Shown: positions 9,940 to 20,090 of the stretch, one piece after another
How positions within the stretch are numbered: position 1 is the first letter of the stretch
How the letters are laid out: every line of letters begins with the position of its first letter
Assembly (NCBI GenBank): GCA_946811185.2
Contig: OX328108.1
Coordinates: forward strand, 17,989,239-18,053,238
DNA: 64,000 nt
Reading direction: 5' to 3'
Source: Hippopus hippopus
Taxonomy: Eukaryota; Mollusca; Bivalvia; Cardiida; Cardiidae
Notes under the pieces: generated by a model
Told to the model about the DNA's origin: nothing
Databases searched by the model: none
The model's input: only the letters and a program-made list of their open reading frames with translations
Translations under genes and position numbers: made by a program

Positions 9940-10097
9940 GTCCGTATTCATTTTTTTTCCAAATTTGAAAGTAACACACCTTCTGATTGGCTAAACCAAA
10001 TGGTTTAGCCAATCAGAAGATGTGTTACTTTGAAATTTGGCTAATCTTGGAAAATAATACTAGAAACATTCTTAAGAATGGTAGGTGAATACGGACC
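9940..10097. mobile_element. MITE family E, copy 2 (near-perfect palindrome)
   Basis: Ends GGTCCGTATTCA and TGAATACGGACC are exact inverses. The centre reads TTCTGATTGGCTAAACC then GGTTTAGCCAATCAGAA. The two arms pair over most of their length, so the element could fold into one hairpin of about 75 bp. Contains CCAAT/ATTGG boxes in both directions. Confidence 0.88.
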
Positions 10098-10518
10098 TTG
10101 GATACTGGTGAATTGCGCCAATTTCTCTACTTGACAAAATATAAGCAAAAACCTTTCTATTTACTAAGATGCTTCAAGAAGATGTTTGCTTGGGGGGGGG
10201 GGGGGGGTAGGGAGGGGGAGAAACATCAAGGCAGAATGATAAATTAGATAAGTATTAAGGAAGCCAGGAAGCCATACATCAATGTCGTGTAAAATTTGTC
10301 CAACAAATCCCTGTAGAGATTTTGTCAAAACCGATCAAATCCTTTTGAGGCCATTTTGCCTGCAGTATGATATCAGTCAAAATTCAGTTTTAATAACTTT
10401 AATTTCTGTTGACACGATTGTCAAAGATGATGTTCCATAATCTACTTATGAGTGATTGTGTTTTTAGCGACAATTCAACAGTATTCCAGTCATTCAACAG
10501 CAGTAAATGACCCCAAGC

Positions 10519-10692
10519 CCGTATTTACCGGTCGTTCAAAAATGCATTCTTGGTCCTATTCTAGATTGAGAAAGAAGCGCAACTTCTGTTCGGCTAAACC
10601 ATTTAATTTAGCTAATTAGGATCTGCGTTACTTTTGAAAGTTCTTGAGAATTAGACTGAGAATGTTCTTAAAAAATGGTTTGCGAATTCTGG
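10519..10692. mobile_element. MITE family E, copy 3 (diverged)
   Basis: CCGTATTTACCGGTCGTTC, GCTAAACCATTTAATTTAGC at the centre and ATGGTTTGCGAATTCTGGG on the right match copy 2 at lower identity. Confidence 0.65.
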
Positions 10693-11150
10693 GTATCGGC
10701 TACGTCTCAACAAACTGCGTCGACTTACGCAAATTACGTATTTAGGATTGTATATACACACATACGATCCCTGCTTTATCCAAAGGAATGAGCTGGCCTA
10801 AAGTTTGAAAAATTTCACTCAAATCGTAAAGTTATGCAGTTTAGTTAGACTTGTTTCTAGACTTGATGCTTTGCTTACCTCCACTGCGTACGCAAATTTC
10901 GTGTGTACGCAGTTCAGTGAAAGTCAGCCTTTCACCAAACTGCGTAGATTTACGCCATTTTTTTGGATTAAATATAAACACGTACGATCCCTGCTTTGCC
11001 CAAAGATATGAAGTGGCGTGAAGTTATGAAAATACTAAATCAAATCGTAAATTTATACAGTTCAGTAATACTTGTTTTCAGACAAAAACTGCGTACACAA
11101 ATTTGGTGCACTACGCACAATCGACGCTCTTCATTGAGCTTTGCTGATCG
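10693..11150. repeat. Two-copy tandem repeat, unit about 220 bp
   Basis: The block CATACGATCCCTGCTTTATC at 10761 is repeated as CGTACGATCCCTGCTTTGCC at 10981, and the surrounding sequence (AACTGCGT, AATCGTAAA, CAGTTTAGTTA / CAGTTCAGTAA, CTTGTTTTCAGAC) repeats with it. Diverged; no coding signal. Confidence 0.7.
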
Positions 11151-11237
11151 ACTTCTGCTGTACATCATGCAATTCGTTTTCTTATTTAGAAACAACGAAA
11201 AATAGTCGTAAAATATGTTTTACACAAATAAGTAGCT

Positions 11238-11312
11238 AATGAGAGAGAGAGACAGAGACAGCCAGAGACAGAGAGAGAGGGGAGAGAGGGGGGGGGGGGG
11301 GAGAGAAACATG
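11238..11312. repeat. GA-rich microsatellite with G run
   Basis: GAGAGAGAGACAGAGACAG units, then a run of G near 11288-11301. Explains the Pro/Ser-rich minus-strand ORFs here. Confidence 0.93.
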
Positions 11313-11591
11313 TACAGCCAGAAAAAACAGCACATAGACAGAAAGGCGGTAGGCAACACCAACACCATCTACAATCTGACATTGTAACGGCATTTTGTGG
11401 GACTATCGTTACATTTCCTGTTGAGAGATCGTTATTGATAACTTTGTATGTCATTATATGGCACTATTAAGAATTCAATCTATCTGATCATATTAGCGTG
11501 TTCCCCTGTGATGTTACATATCAGTGCGCTTGGGTAGCTTGTGTACGAAATCGCGCATCAACTCTAAACGTGCCGTTCACAACCTTAGATG

Positions 11592-11668
11592 TGCTTTGCG
11601 GAGAGTGTAAAGCAAGATCAGCCTGCACATACGTGTAGTCTGATCTTGCTCTACACACTCCGCTGCTC
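11592..11668. mobile_element. MITE family B core, copy 8
   Basis: GCGGAGAGTGTAAAGCAAGATC and its inverse GATCTTGCTCTACACACTCC, with a diverged loop CACATACGTGTAGT. A variant subtype (GAGTGTAAAGC in place of CAGTGTAGATC). Confidence 0.7.
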
Positions 11669-11807
11669 AATCAGTATTTTCGGTCAAATAAAACCTACTC
11701 AGTGCCAATAAACTTAACGAAATGTAGTTTTTGTAATTGTCAACTATTTAAAGTCGGTAGCATAGGGTTTAATGATAATATGAGCAATGACGTCCCGTTC
11801 ATTGATT

Positions 11808-11862
11808 TAAAAATAAAATAAATAAATAAATAGATAAATAAATAAATAAATAAATAAATGAA
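11808..11862. repeat. (AAAT)n microsatellite
   Basis: AAATAAATAAATAAATAG-type tetranucleotide repeat. Confidence 0.93.
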
Positions 11863-12059
11863 ACAAAAAGGACAATTTGATTGATTGGATGATCGATTGT
11901 ACAATTGGTTGTTCAATAGTATGGTTTATTGATTGGTCCATTAGTACGCTAGTCAAAGGGTCAGTGTATCTGAAAAGGTGGTTAAAAACTTCACTGATGG
12001 GGTCGGACGGATGGACTTAACGATCCATCTCTGTACATAAAAAGAACCATATGGATCAT

Positions 12060-12490
12060 CTTCTTACAGTCAAAAAGTACAATAAAAGCATGGACCATCC
12101 TTCAGCACAATAAAAGCATGGACCATCCTTCAGCACAATAAAAACATGGACCATCCTTCAGCACAATAAAAACATGGACCATCTTTCATCACAATAAAAA
12201 CATTGACCATCCTTCAGTACAATAAAAGTATGGACCATCCTTCAGCACGATAAAAGCAATGACCATCCTTCAGCACAATAAAAACATGGACCATCTTTCA
12301 GCACAATAAAATAATGGACCATCCTTCAGCACAATAAAAACATGGACCATCCTTCAGCACAATAAAAGCATGGACCATCCTTCAGCACAATAAAAACATG
12401 GACCATCCTTCAGCATAATAAAAACATGAACCATCTTTTAGCACAATAAAAACATGGGCCATCTTTCAGCACAATAAAAATATGGACCAT
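12060..12490. repeat. 28-bp minisatellite, about 15 units
   Basis: Unit GCACAATAAAAACATGGACC + ATCCTTCA, measured period 28 (for example 12080 to 12108). Units differ by one or a few bases. It is continuous on the right with the 39-bp-type array and shares CATGGACCATC with it, so one probably derived from the other. Confidence 0.95.
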
Positions 12491-13380
12491 CCTTCAACAA
12501 AAGCGTTCATCGACCGCATAATGGACGATCTTCTTACACCAAAGAGCACAACTGAAACATGGATCATCTTACAACCAAAGAGCACAAGGTACGTATTGGA
12601 CCATTCTCCCACAAACAAAAAGTGCAACGAAAGCATAGACCATAATACAACCAAAGCGCACAACAAAAACATAATGGACCGTCTTGTAACCCAAGAGCAC
12701 AACGAATGCATAATGACACATATTGTAACCACAGGGCTAGCGGATCGAATACATTATCGACAACCTTCTAACAAACAAAGAGCACAACGAAAACATGGAC
12801 TGTCTTGTAACCTAAGAGCATATCGAACGCATAATGGAACATCGTATAACCACAGAGCTAGCACATCGAACGCATAATGGAATTTCTTATAAATACATAG
12901 TGAGCACATTCGAACGCATAATTGCCAATTTTCTTACAACCAAAGAGCACTACGAAAATACGGACCGTTTCACAACCAGAGAGCCCATCGAACGCATAAT
13001 AGACCATAATGGACCACCCTCTTGAAACCAAAGAACACAACGAAAATATGGAGCATCTAACAACCAAAAAGCGCATGGAACACATAATGGACCATTTACC
13101 TACTACCAACGAGCACAACGTCAGCTTCGGCTATCTTGTAACCCACGAGCACAACGATAGCATGAACTATCTTGTAACCCAAGAGAGCAACGTACGCATA
13201 ATGGACCATCTTGTAACCCAAGAGAGCAACGTAGGCATAATGGACCATCTTGTGACCCAAGAGTGCAAAGAACGCAAAATTGGTAGTCCTGTAACCACAG
13301 AGCCCAATGAACGCGTAAACATGGCCCATCCTGTAACAAAAGAGCGTAACGAACGCAAAATGGACATCCGTCATTATGAG
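12491..13380. repeat. Degenerate minisatellite, unit about 39-42 bp
   Basis: Units of the form CATAATGGACCATCTTGTAAC + CCAAGAGCACAACGAACG. The best copies (13172 and 13211) are 39 bp apart. Because 39 is a multiple of 3, open frames persist on both strands across the array (for example 12482-12877 and 13009-13530 on +, several on -). The + strand frame reads as a 13-residue repeat like VTQESNVRIMDHL. There is no promoter, splice signal or non-repeat domain; I treat the ORFs as by-products. Confidence 0.9.
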
Positions 13381-13675
13381 AAATTTACAACAAATGTAAT
13401 CATGCCGATTTTCTATCTACAGCATCCGATATATACTAAAATACATGTATTCTCTGTTGTGCATCCTCAATATCTCAACAACCCGGTTCGTTTGCAACCG
13501 AATATCAGTTTTAATTATTTGGAGGTTTAAGGGTTTGAATAAAGGTTAAAATGGTAATTTTTATATTGAAATATATCGAATTTTATGGCAGACGGTTATT
13601 GGCTCACAGAACTTCGATGAAAAGAATTATGATACCCAATAATGAACAGATTCATTAATTTTTAACATTTCTGCC

Positions 13676-13903
13676 TAACTCTTTACCAGCCGACAAAGTT
13701 TTAGACACGTCCAATTTGAAAGCATTTGCAGACGATACATTAAATGTGGCTATTGAAAAGAATTTCTGTTTTATTATGTAGAAACATTATGGGAAAAGGA
13801 GAAAATGCTGGTTACCAGCATTTTCTCCTTTTCTCAAAATGATTTCAAACGCCTTCTTCTTCCGGTACGTTAAAACTCGGGAATCTTTGGTTAAGGGTTA
13901 AAT
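13676..13903. mobile_element. MITE family A, copy 6 (complete)
   Basis: CTCTTTACCAGCCGACAAAG at the left, the central stem AACATTATGGGAAAAGGAGA with inverse, and GGAATCTTTGGTTAAGGGTTAA at the right. The left TTAA has mutated to CTAA; the right is intact. Confidence 0.88.
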
Positions 13904-14335
13904 GAGAGACAGTAAAATAGTATGGAATGGTTTTATCATATTACCTCCATGGGCGTTTTAAACCTTGTCTAAACATGCTGTCACTGACTCAAATACTTGA
14001 GAAAAGCTAAAGAAGTGTTATTTGGTGGTGTGCAAAAAGTTGTGGGAAAAGAATGCATTTTCCCCTTTCCAAAAGCGTAAAAACGTCGTGTTTTACATTG
14101 TACATTGCAGTGACAATCTTTCTTTTTTAAAAAAAAATCTAAAAACGAACCAATGAAATTTCTGGAAAAATCGAAAATAAACACATGTATACAGTAAAAC
14201 GTTGACATATCCTATAATATTTCAGTAGAACCAAAAAATACCTACTTGTATAATGTATCATAGAGATGCATTAAACTCGATTTTTCCACCGCGTGGCTCA
14301 GTTACAACCAAGAGTTGTCGGCATATGGCCACATA

Positions 14336-14591
14336 GTTAACTTTTCACCAACGGACAAAGTTTTAGACTGGTCCAAATGGAATGCATTTGCAGACGGCAA
14401 CATAAATGTGACTCAAAAATTGGAAGTTGTTTTGGAAAGGGTGAATAAGATGGTAGAAAAATGACAAAATACTGTATACCAGCATTTTCTCCAAATGTTT
14501 TTACCAGCATTTTCTCTTTTTCTTTCACATTTTTTTTCAAAAGCTTTTTTTCTCAGCTTCGATATAAGTCGGGGTTGTGTGGCAAAGGGTA
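14336..14591. mobile_element. MITE family A, copy 7 (rearranged core)
   Basis: TTAACTTTTCACCAACGGAC on the left and GGGTTGTGTGGCAAAGGGTA on the right. In the core, the half-stem ACCAGCATTTTCTC occurs twice (about 14480 and 14506), so the palindrome has been replaced by a direct repeat. Confidence 0.8.
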
Positions 14592-14702
14592 CAACCATTT
14601 AGTTGAGCCAATCAGAAGTTTTGCTACTTTTAAATTTAGAAAGTTCTTGGTGTTAAGATTTAGAATGATCTTGAGAATGGTTGGTGAATACGAACACAGA
14701 AA
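14592..14702. mobile_element. MITE family E, half copy 4
   Basis: CCATTTAGTTGAGCCAATCAG then ATGGTTGGTGAATACGAAC: only the right half of the family E palindrome, directly against MITE A copy 7. Confidence 0.65.
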
Positions 14703-15684
14703 ACTGATAACATCCATGTAAAGCGCTCGTTATTTACACACAGAGAAAATTGATACATGAATGCGTGTGAAAAAATGGTGAAAAAAGATTTCCGTTATTG
14801 ATTGTCTTTTAGAAATATGTCACATAATGGATATTTTGAGGAGAAAGTTAGTGCTGAAAAACCGCACAGAGTGCTATGATCAGTTAACAAAAGTAATGCA
14901 CATTCGATTAAATAAAGGTTGAAAAATTAGAGGTGGAGACTTGGAACTTTGCCGGTAGGGGGAGCCTAAAGCGGCGCATCGACATTTCTGCAAACTGAAA
15001 TTATCAAAACAGCGATAATGTAATTGCTGTTTAAAAATAGAGACATTGTGAAAAGAGAAAGCGAACTTGAATTGTAGCATGTGATTGCAGAATAATATCA
15101 ACTGAATAAAAAAAAAAACCTCGGCGCAAAATAGTAAAGTTCTAATCACAATTGTATCACAAACACTTCATCAAAAGCTTCACCCCTTTCCTCATAATTT
15201 AAGTTCTTAATATTTTCGAAATTGATAAAAGTCTGAAGAAAAAGATTATAACATAAAGATAAATATGATTTGTATTAAAGATATGTAAACAACACAGTGT
15301 GAGAAAAGGATAATATTGCTACTTGCCGAAAATTTCTCAATTTTCCACAGTGGTCCCCCCCCCCCCCCCCCGTCTCTTTCTATGCGTTTCAGGACATCTG
15401 AATTATAGGAAGGATAAATCCAATTCCCAAAAGAACAAACATTGATTGACTTTTTAGAGAATATCTGAACATTATCTGCTTGCGATAGTTGCTGATAGAC
15501 CGGGATTTTTGTAGGTTTGGGATATTAACCTCTGATCAGCGTTGATTAAAGTAATGAAAGCTATAACGAAGGTTTCAGTTTTGCTGTTGTTTTCAAATTA
15601 AGTCTGAATGTAGTTTTTTTTTTTTTATTTTTGACAAACTGGGTTCTCGCTTTACCACATAACCCCCCTTGTTTTCAGTGTAAT
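14703..15684. other. Non-repetitive stretch without recognised features
   Basis: Nearly 1 kb. I see an 18-base C run near 15354-15371 and a T run near 15613, but no coding exon, SINE or MITE. An 89-codon minus-strand ORF near 14880-15149 has no recognisable domain and is set aside. Confidence 0.5.
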
Positions 15685-15935
15685 ATGGCTTGCAACACGC
15701 GAAAAGGGGCATGCGGACATTTGCGTAAGGTGTCGTCTCGGATCAGCCTGCGCAGTCCGCGCAGGCTAATCCGAAACGACACTTTCTGTTTTTATGTAAT
15801 TTTCTGGTTTGCATAAGTCTACTGTTGCACAAATTCTAATGTAGTCGTAAAGTGCCGTCTCGGATAGCCTGATCCGAGACGACACTTTACGCAAATGTCC
15901 GTATGCCCCTTTTCGCGTGTTGCAAGCAATTTGTA
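15685..15935. mobile_element. MITE family C, copy 3
   Basis: GGCTTGCAACACGCGAAAAG at the left and CCTTTTCGCGTGTTGCAAGC at the right are exact inverses. The first hairpin is intact (CAGCCTGCGCAGTCCGCGCA). The second has lost its loop and part of the stem (GTCTCGGATAGCCTGATCCG). Confidence 0.9.
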
Positions 15936-16167
15936 TTACGAATTTTCTTATCTTACCCACGTTTGAGGTAAGAATTGTATGACGTCATATGTGACGTCAT
16001 TTTATACGTCTTTCAGAGAAGAGAATTGGGCTTTATTCGTGGAAAGTTACTACATGTGCTAAGATGGTATTGCATACTCTGATCTATAATTGTGAAATAT
16101 CATAATGTGATAAAGAAAATCTGACATTCGTCAGCTTTTGGGATAGAATTTTATTAAACTCGCCCAC

Positions 16168-16236
16168 AAAAATGTTATTAAGCAAGCCTCTGTTGAGCTT
16201 AGAGGCTTGCCGGAGGCTCGCATAATAACATTTTTC
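16168..16236. repeat. Imperfect inverted repeat (hairpin)
   Basis: AAAAATGTTATTAAGCAAGC on the left, then GAGGCTTGC and ATAATAACATTTTT on the right. It is not followed by a gene; it may be the core of an otherwise decayed MITE. Confidence 0.6.
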
Positions 16237-16483
16237 TGGACTCGTTTTATAGACTTCTATTTCAAATGCCAACTCATATCAGATTTTATATGTCTCTGAA
16301 GAATGTGAACGTTTTTTTTTTTATCTTATAACAACCCAGTCCTCACATCAACTAAGTATTCAATAAAAGAAATCAACAGTTATCTCAAATTTTCTACATA
16401 GGCGTCTTATGATCAAGTACTGCTTTGGAAAAGTTAGAGGAAGCCTTAAGTTATATTTCTGTAATAAAGATAACATATTGATG

Positions 16484-16758
16484 AGCTATGGTGTGGCAGA
16501 AGGGGGTTTAACGCATCACCGTGATGCTTTATTCCAAGCTTGTCATCACATGATTATGGGTCTATAAAAAACAAATCAATTCTATTAACCCACTGAGTCA
16601 TGAGGTAGAATGGTTTTTGGACAAGCAGAAAATTTACAAATACTCGTAGCAAGAAGTTTTGACCAATGTCAGCCTGCGCGGACTACGCAGGCTGACATGG
16701 GTCGATACTTTTTGTAGATGCATTAAGCTCCCTTTTCACAGTGCATAACTCATTTTTC
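16484..16758. mobile_element. MITE family D, copy 3
   Basis: GAGCTATGGTGTGGCAGAAG start, GGTAGAATGGTTTTTGGAC arm, central CAGCCTGCGCGGACTACGCA hairpin, and CTTTTCACAGTGCATAACTC end. Nearly full length. Confidence 0.85.
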
Positions 16759-17056
16759 TGTATAAATCGACAGTGTTTTCCCAATTTTTAAGCCTTACCT
16801 ACGACTACAAGAAGTTACTTTGTTTGCTCATCTATGGCTGAATTAATTAACTTTGATAATATTGGTCCCGGCTTATTCGTCCGGGCTACGATCGTCCTAA
16901 GTATTGAGTGTAAAGTGAATAATAGAACGAAACAGAAAGCCTATTTATAATATGTGCATATGATATTTATTAGCGAGTCGTTATTTGATCCATAAACTAT
17001 TCTTCTATATGAAAACGGTATTTATTTAGGAACGTACATTTGGAATCAAACATTAA

Positions 17057-17275
17057 CCCTTTACCAAACAATCCTGGTTTTTACGACCCAGAGGAAGAAG
17101 CCTTCTGAAAACATTGTGGAAAAACGAGAAAATGCTGGTAACCAGCATTTTCTCTTTTCCCACAATGTTTTATACTCTTCTAAAGTCAAGTTTCAGTTTT
17201 TGAGTCACGTTTATTTTGTCGTCTGCAAATGCTTTGAATTTGGACAAGTCTAAAATTTTGTCGTTTGGTAAAGAG
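17057..17275. mobile_element. MITE family A, copy 8 (complete, TTAA both sides)
   Basis: 219 bp between TTAA at 17053-17056 and 17276-17279. Left end CCCTTTACCAAACAATCC; right end, inverted, CTCTTTACCAAACGAC. The inverted termini match for about 13 bases (C-C/T-CTTTACCAAAC). Central stem AACATTGTGGAAAAACGAGA with its inverse. Confidence 0.93.
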
Positions 17276-17335
17276 TTAATTCACTAGGCAACCGTGAATG
17301 ACGCAAACAAACAGTACGATACAACAGCAAATTAT

Positions 17336-17336
<1 letters not shown>

Positions 17337-17377
<41 letters not shown>
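17337..17377. repeat. (GA)n microsatellite
   Basis: GAGAGAGAGAAAGAGAGAGA dinucleotide run of about 40 bases. Confidence 0.95.
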
Positions 17378-17381
<4 letters not shown>

Positions 17382-17518
17382 CTTAGATATTAAAATAACG
17401 AAAACAGTTATTAAGATGAAGTTAGAACAACGTTACCGTTTATTACAAATTTAATAGGGAAAAAACCTCTGATACTTACACTTTGTCAAGACACAGACAG
17501 GTTGTCGAAATGGATAAC

Positions 17519-17852
17519 TTAAAGGCCCACTAGCTGCCAAGTGTAAGAAAAATTTGGGAGCCACTATGCAGACAAATTTAATTTCTTATCATTTATAAGT
17601 GTGGATATTGTTAGGAAATTGTCAACATGTTACAGAACAGTCTGTCAAAGTTCCACTAACTGGAACAAAAGTTGCCAACTTTTGTTCCAGTTATACAATA
17701 CATTTTTCTGTAATCGAAAAGACCCTTGGCAGGCTGCACTGTAACACATTATCAGTGTCATAATGATGTCCATACTTTTAAATAGTATGAATTAAATTTG
17801 TCTGCATTTCTGACTCTCGACTTCTTTACATTTGGCTGCTAGTTGGCTTTTA
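17519..17852. mobile_element. Palindromic element family F
   Basis: A 334-bp element with long imperfect terminal inverted repeats: TTAAAGGCCCACTAGCTGCC and, inverted from the right end, AAAAGCCAACTAGCAGCC; both arms then share GCAGACAAATTTAATT. The centre is a sharp hairpin, AACTGGAACAAAAGTTG / CAACTTTTGTTCCAGTT (about 17658-17693). No ORF. A half copy is seen near 45105-45200. Confidence 0.82.
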
Positions 17853-17865
17853 GATAACTCGTGAC

Positions 17866-17894
17866 AGTCTCTCTCTCTCTCTCTCTCTCTCTCG
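17866..17894. repeat. (CT)n microsatellite
   Basis: CTCTCTCTCT run of about 28 bases directly after element F. Confidence 0.93.
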
Positions 17895-18094
17895 CCCCCG
17901 CGATTTTCGGTAAAATCTTAACTTTTTTCTGAACAGGAATCCAAAGAAACTATATTCGAAATATTATTAGGCCTACTCTACAAATTAACTCGGAAGCCGT
18001 AGAAGGTTCTCCATGATATAACATTTAACAGGTTTAGTAATTTGTAGAAAATTAACAAGTTAAATATATGACACTTTTTTGGCTTTAAACGTTG

Positions 18095-18315
18095 CTTTTC
18101 ACCCGGTACCAAACGATTCCATGTTTTAAGAACCCTGCAGAATAAGGCCTTTGAAAACATTGTGCGAAAAGAAGAAAATGCCAAATACTAGTAACCAGCA
18201 TTTTCTCCTTTTCTCACAATATTTTCTACCCCTTTTTTTGAACTACTTCTTTTATCTTTTGCCTGCAATTTCTAATTTGGACGAGTCTAGAAATTTGCCG
18301 TGTGGTGGACAGTTT
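18095..18315. mobile_element. MITE family A, copy 9
   Basis: CCGGTACCAAACGATTCC left end, stem AACATTGTGCGAAAAGAAGA with inverse, and GACGAGTCTAGAAATTTGCC right arm. Both TTAA flanks are lost. Confidence 0.82.
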
Positions 18316-18483
18316 ACCCCTTTCGTCACCGAGGACGATTCTCGTTGATTTTGTATACAGTGTACAGGCTATTGGAATGCTCAAAACGTGTAAACGATGT
18401 CCAAACTGGTGGTAAATTTTGACCATAGAGGGTCTCAAGCCATGCTGGCAATTGTAAAGACCCGTGGATTTTTCACTTAATGA

Positions 18484-18752
18484 ATATGAGCTATGCTTTG
18501 TGAAAAGGGGGCTTAATGCATCTGCGAAGAGTATCGATACAGGTCAACCTGTCCAGTCCGCGCAGGCTGACCTGGGCCGGAACTTTTCGCTAATGGTCAA
18601 TTTTCTGCACGTCAAAGGACCAGTGTACCTTATAATTCAGTCGTTTGTTATATAAAATGGATTTTATGGATCCATAGTTATATGATGACTTGCTTTGTAC
18701 AGTGTATCACAGGGATGCTTTCAGCCCCCTTTTGCCAGAGCATGGCTCATAT
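18484..18752. mobile_element. MITE family D, copy 4
   Basis: GAGCTATGCTTTGTGAAAAG left end, central hairpin CAACCTGTCCAGTCCGCGCA with CAGGCTGACCTG, right arm ATGGATCCATAGTTATATGA and the inverted end CTTTTGCCAGAGCATGGCTC. Full length. Confidence 0.9.
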
Positions 18753-18832
18753 ATAATCGATACATGTATAACATATTAGCGGCACCATTAAAAGAAAGGG
18801 AGGGTTAGGTTAGGTCTGTTTAAAAACTTTAT

Positions 18833-19064
18833 TTAACCCTTCACAACACGATAAGAGTTTTTGAGTTGTCCAACTTAAAAGTATTTGCAGACAACAAATT
18901 CTATTTTGCTCAAATGATTGGACTTGTTCTACAAAAGTATGAAAACATTGTTTGAAAAGAAGGAAATGTCGGTTACGAGCATTTTCCTTTTTCCTACAAT
19001 GTTTTAAATAAAACCTTCTTTCTCGGGGTAGTTAAAACTCGGAATTGGGTAGTAAAGGGCTGAC
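18833..19064. mobile_element. MITE family A, copy 10
   Basis: TTTAACCCTTCACAACACG at the left keeps TTAA and CCCTT; the right end has GGAATTGGGTAGTAAAGGGC. Core stem AACATTGTTTGAAAAGAAGG with inverse. Confidence 0.87.
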
Positions 19065-19098
19065 CCATTTTCACTTGGGGTATTTCTGGTACAAACTA

Positions 19099-19215
19099 TT
19101 TAACCCAAAGGCCGCAAAATGCGACTTCAAGTGCTTTTTGCAGACAGCGCAGATCAAGATAAGACTGCACAAAACCTGCAGTTTGATCTTTCTTGAACAC
19201 TGCCCGTTCTGTTGA
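19099..19215. mobile_element. MITE family B, copy 9 (diverged)
   Basis: TTTAACCCAAAGGCCGC left end, then GCAGACAGCGCAGATCAAGA and the imperfect inverse CAGTTTGATCTTTCTTGAAC. Left TTAA kept. Confidence 0.7.
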
Positions 19216-19314
19216 GATCTTTCTGGCGATGAAACTTTTGGCATTACAGTATAACTAACTGGGCATTACCATTGGCTGCAAATGTTCTTCTTGATTTATC
19301 TAACATTTTTAGGG

Positions 19315-19545
19315 TTTAACCATTTAGCACACCATCGCTGGTTCTAACGACCCGGAGAAAAAAGACTTTTGAAAACATTGTGGAAAAAGGAGAAAATACT
19401 GGTAGTTACTATATTCTCCTTTCCCAAACTGTTCCCCACTCTTCCAAAAACAAGTTTCAAATTTTAAGGCACATTTATTTTGTCGTCTGCAAATGCTTTC
19501 AATTTGGACCAGTCTAGAAGTTTTTCATTTAGTAAAAATTAAATG
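19315..19545. mobile_element. MITE family A, copy 11
   Basis: TTTAACCATTTAGCACACC left, core stem AACATTGTGGAAAAAGGAGA with inverse, CAAATGCTTTCAATTTGGAC arm and TTTAGTAAAAATTAAATG right. TTAA-like sequence on both sides. Confidence 0.85.
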
Positions 19546-19682
19546 AATAGAGGGTAAATAGTATCTGACGGCAAGGACGGTCTTTTTATAGTGTGTTGAA
19601 AAACATTATGAAAAATAGAGTTCTTACCTGTGATAACCATTTTTTCCCTTTTTCCCCCGATATTTTGGCCTGAGAGTCACTA

Positions 19683-19770
19683 ACAGTACGTGTTCCTGTC
19701 GATGTAAATCAATGATCAGAAGGCATGTTCTGTGCAGTCGAATCTAGATCTACACCGTCAGCAAAGGAAA
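19683..19770. mobile_element. MITE family B core, copy 10 (diverged)
   Basis: ATGTAAATCAATGATCAGAAG and GTGCAGTCGAATCTAGATCT hold the family pattern with many substitutions. Confidence 0.55.
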
Positions 19771-19831
19771 GGAACGTTAAGTTGCCGGGACACTCAAGGA
19801 GTTAACTACAAATGTTTACGAGTTCAAATCC

Positions 19832-20007
19832 GAAGACCTTGCATACGGCAAATTAAATACGTCTCAAATTGTTGGATTTGTCTTTGAATGGGTAGAAAAC
19901 ATTGTGGGAAATCAAAAAAATGCTGGTAACCAGTAATTTCTCCTTTTCCCACAATGTTTTCAAAAAAAATCTACTTCAGAGTCTCAATCGTTTTGTGAAG
20001 GGTTAAT
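19832..20007. mobile_element. MITE family A, copy 12 (left end missing)
   Basis: Begins inside the left arm (GCATACGGCAAATTAAATAC), then the stem AACATTGTGGGAAATC / CTCCTTTTCCCACAATGTTT and the right end TTTTGTGAAGGGTTAA. Confidence 0.83.
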
Positions 20008-20090
20008 AGATTTAGTCTTTCAGTACTTTTGATAATCACAGTACTTTGCTCTCAGGAATCAATCATTCGCATAAACTCGACACGACTGTA

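Noticed and set aside
12060..12490. CRISPR array
   Set aside because: Repeats are directly adjacent with no unique spacers; it is a minisatellite in an animal genome.
12466..13530. ORFs up to 173 codons on both strands
   Set aside because: Produced by minisatellite units whose length is a multiple of 3; no promoter, splice signals or non-repeat domain.
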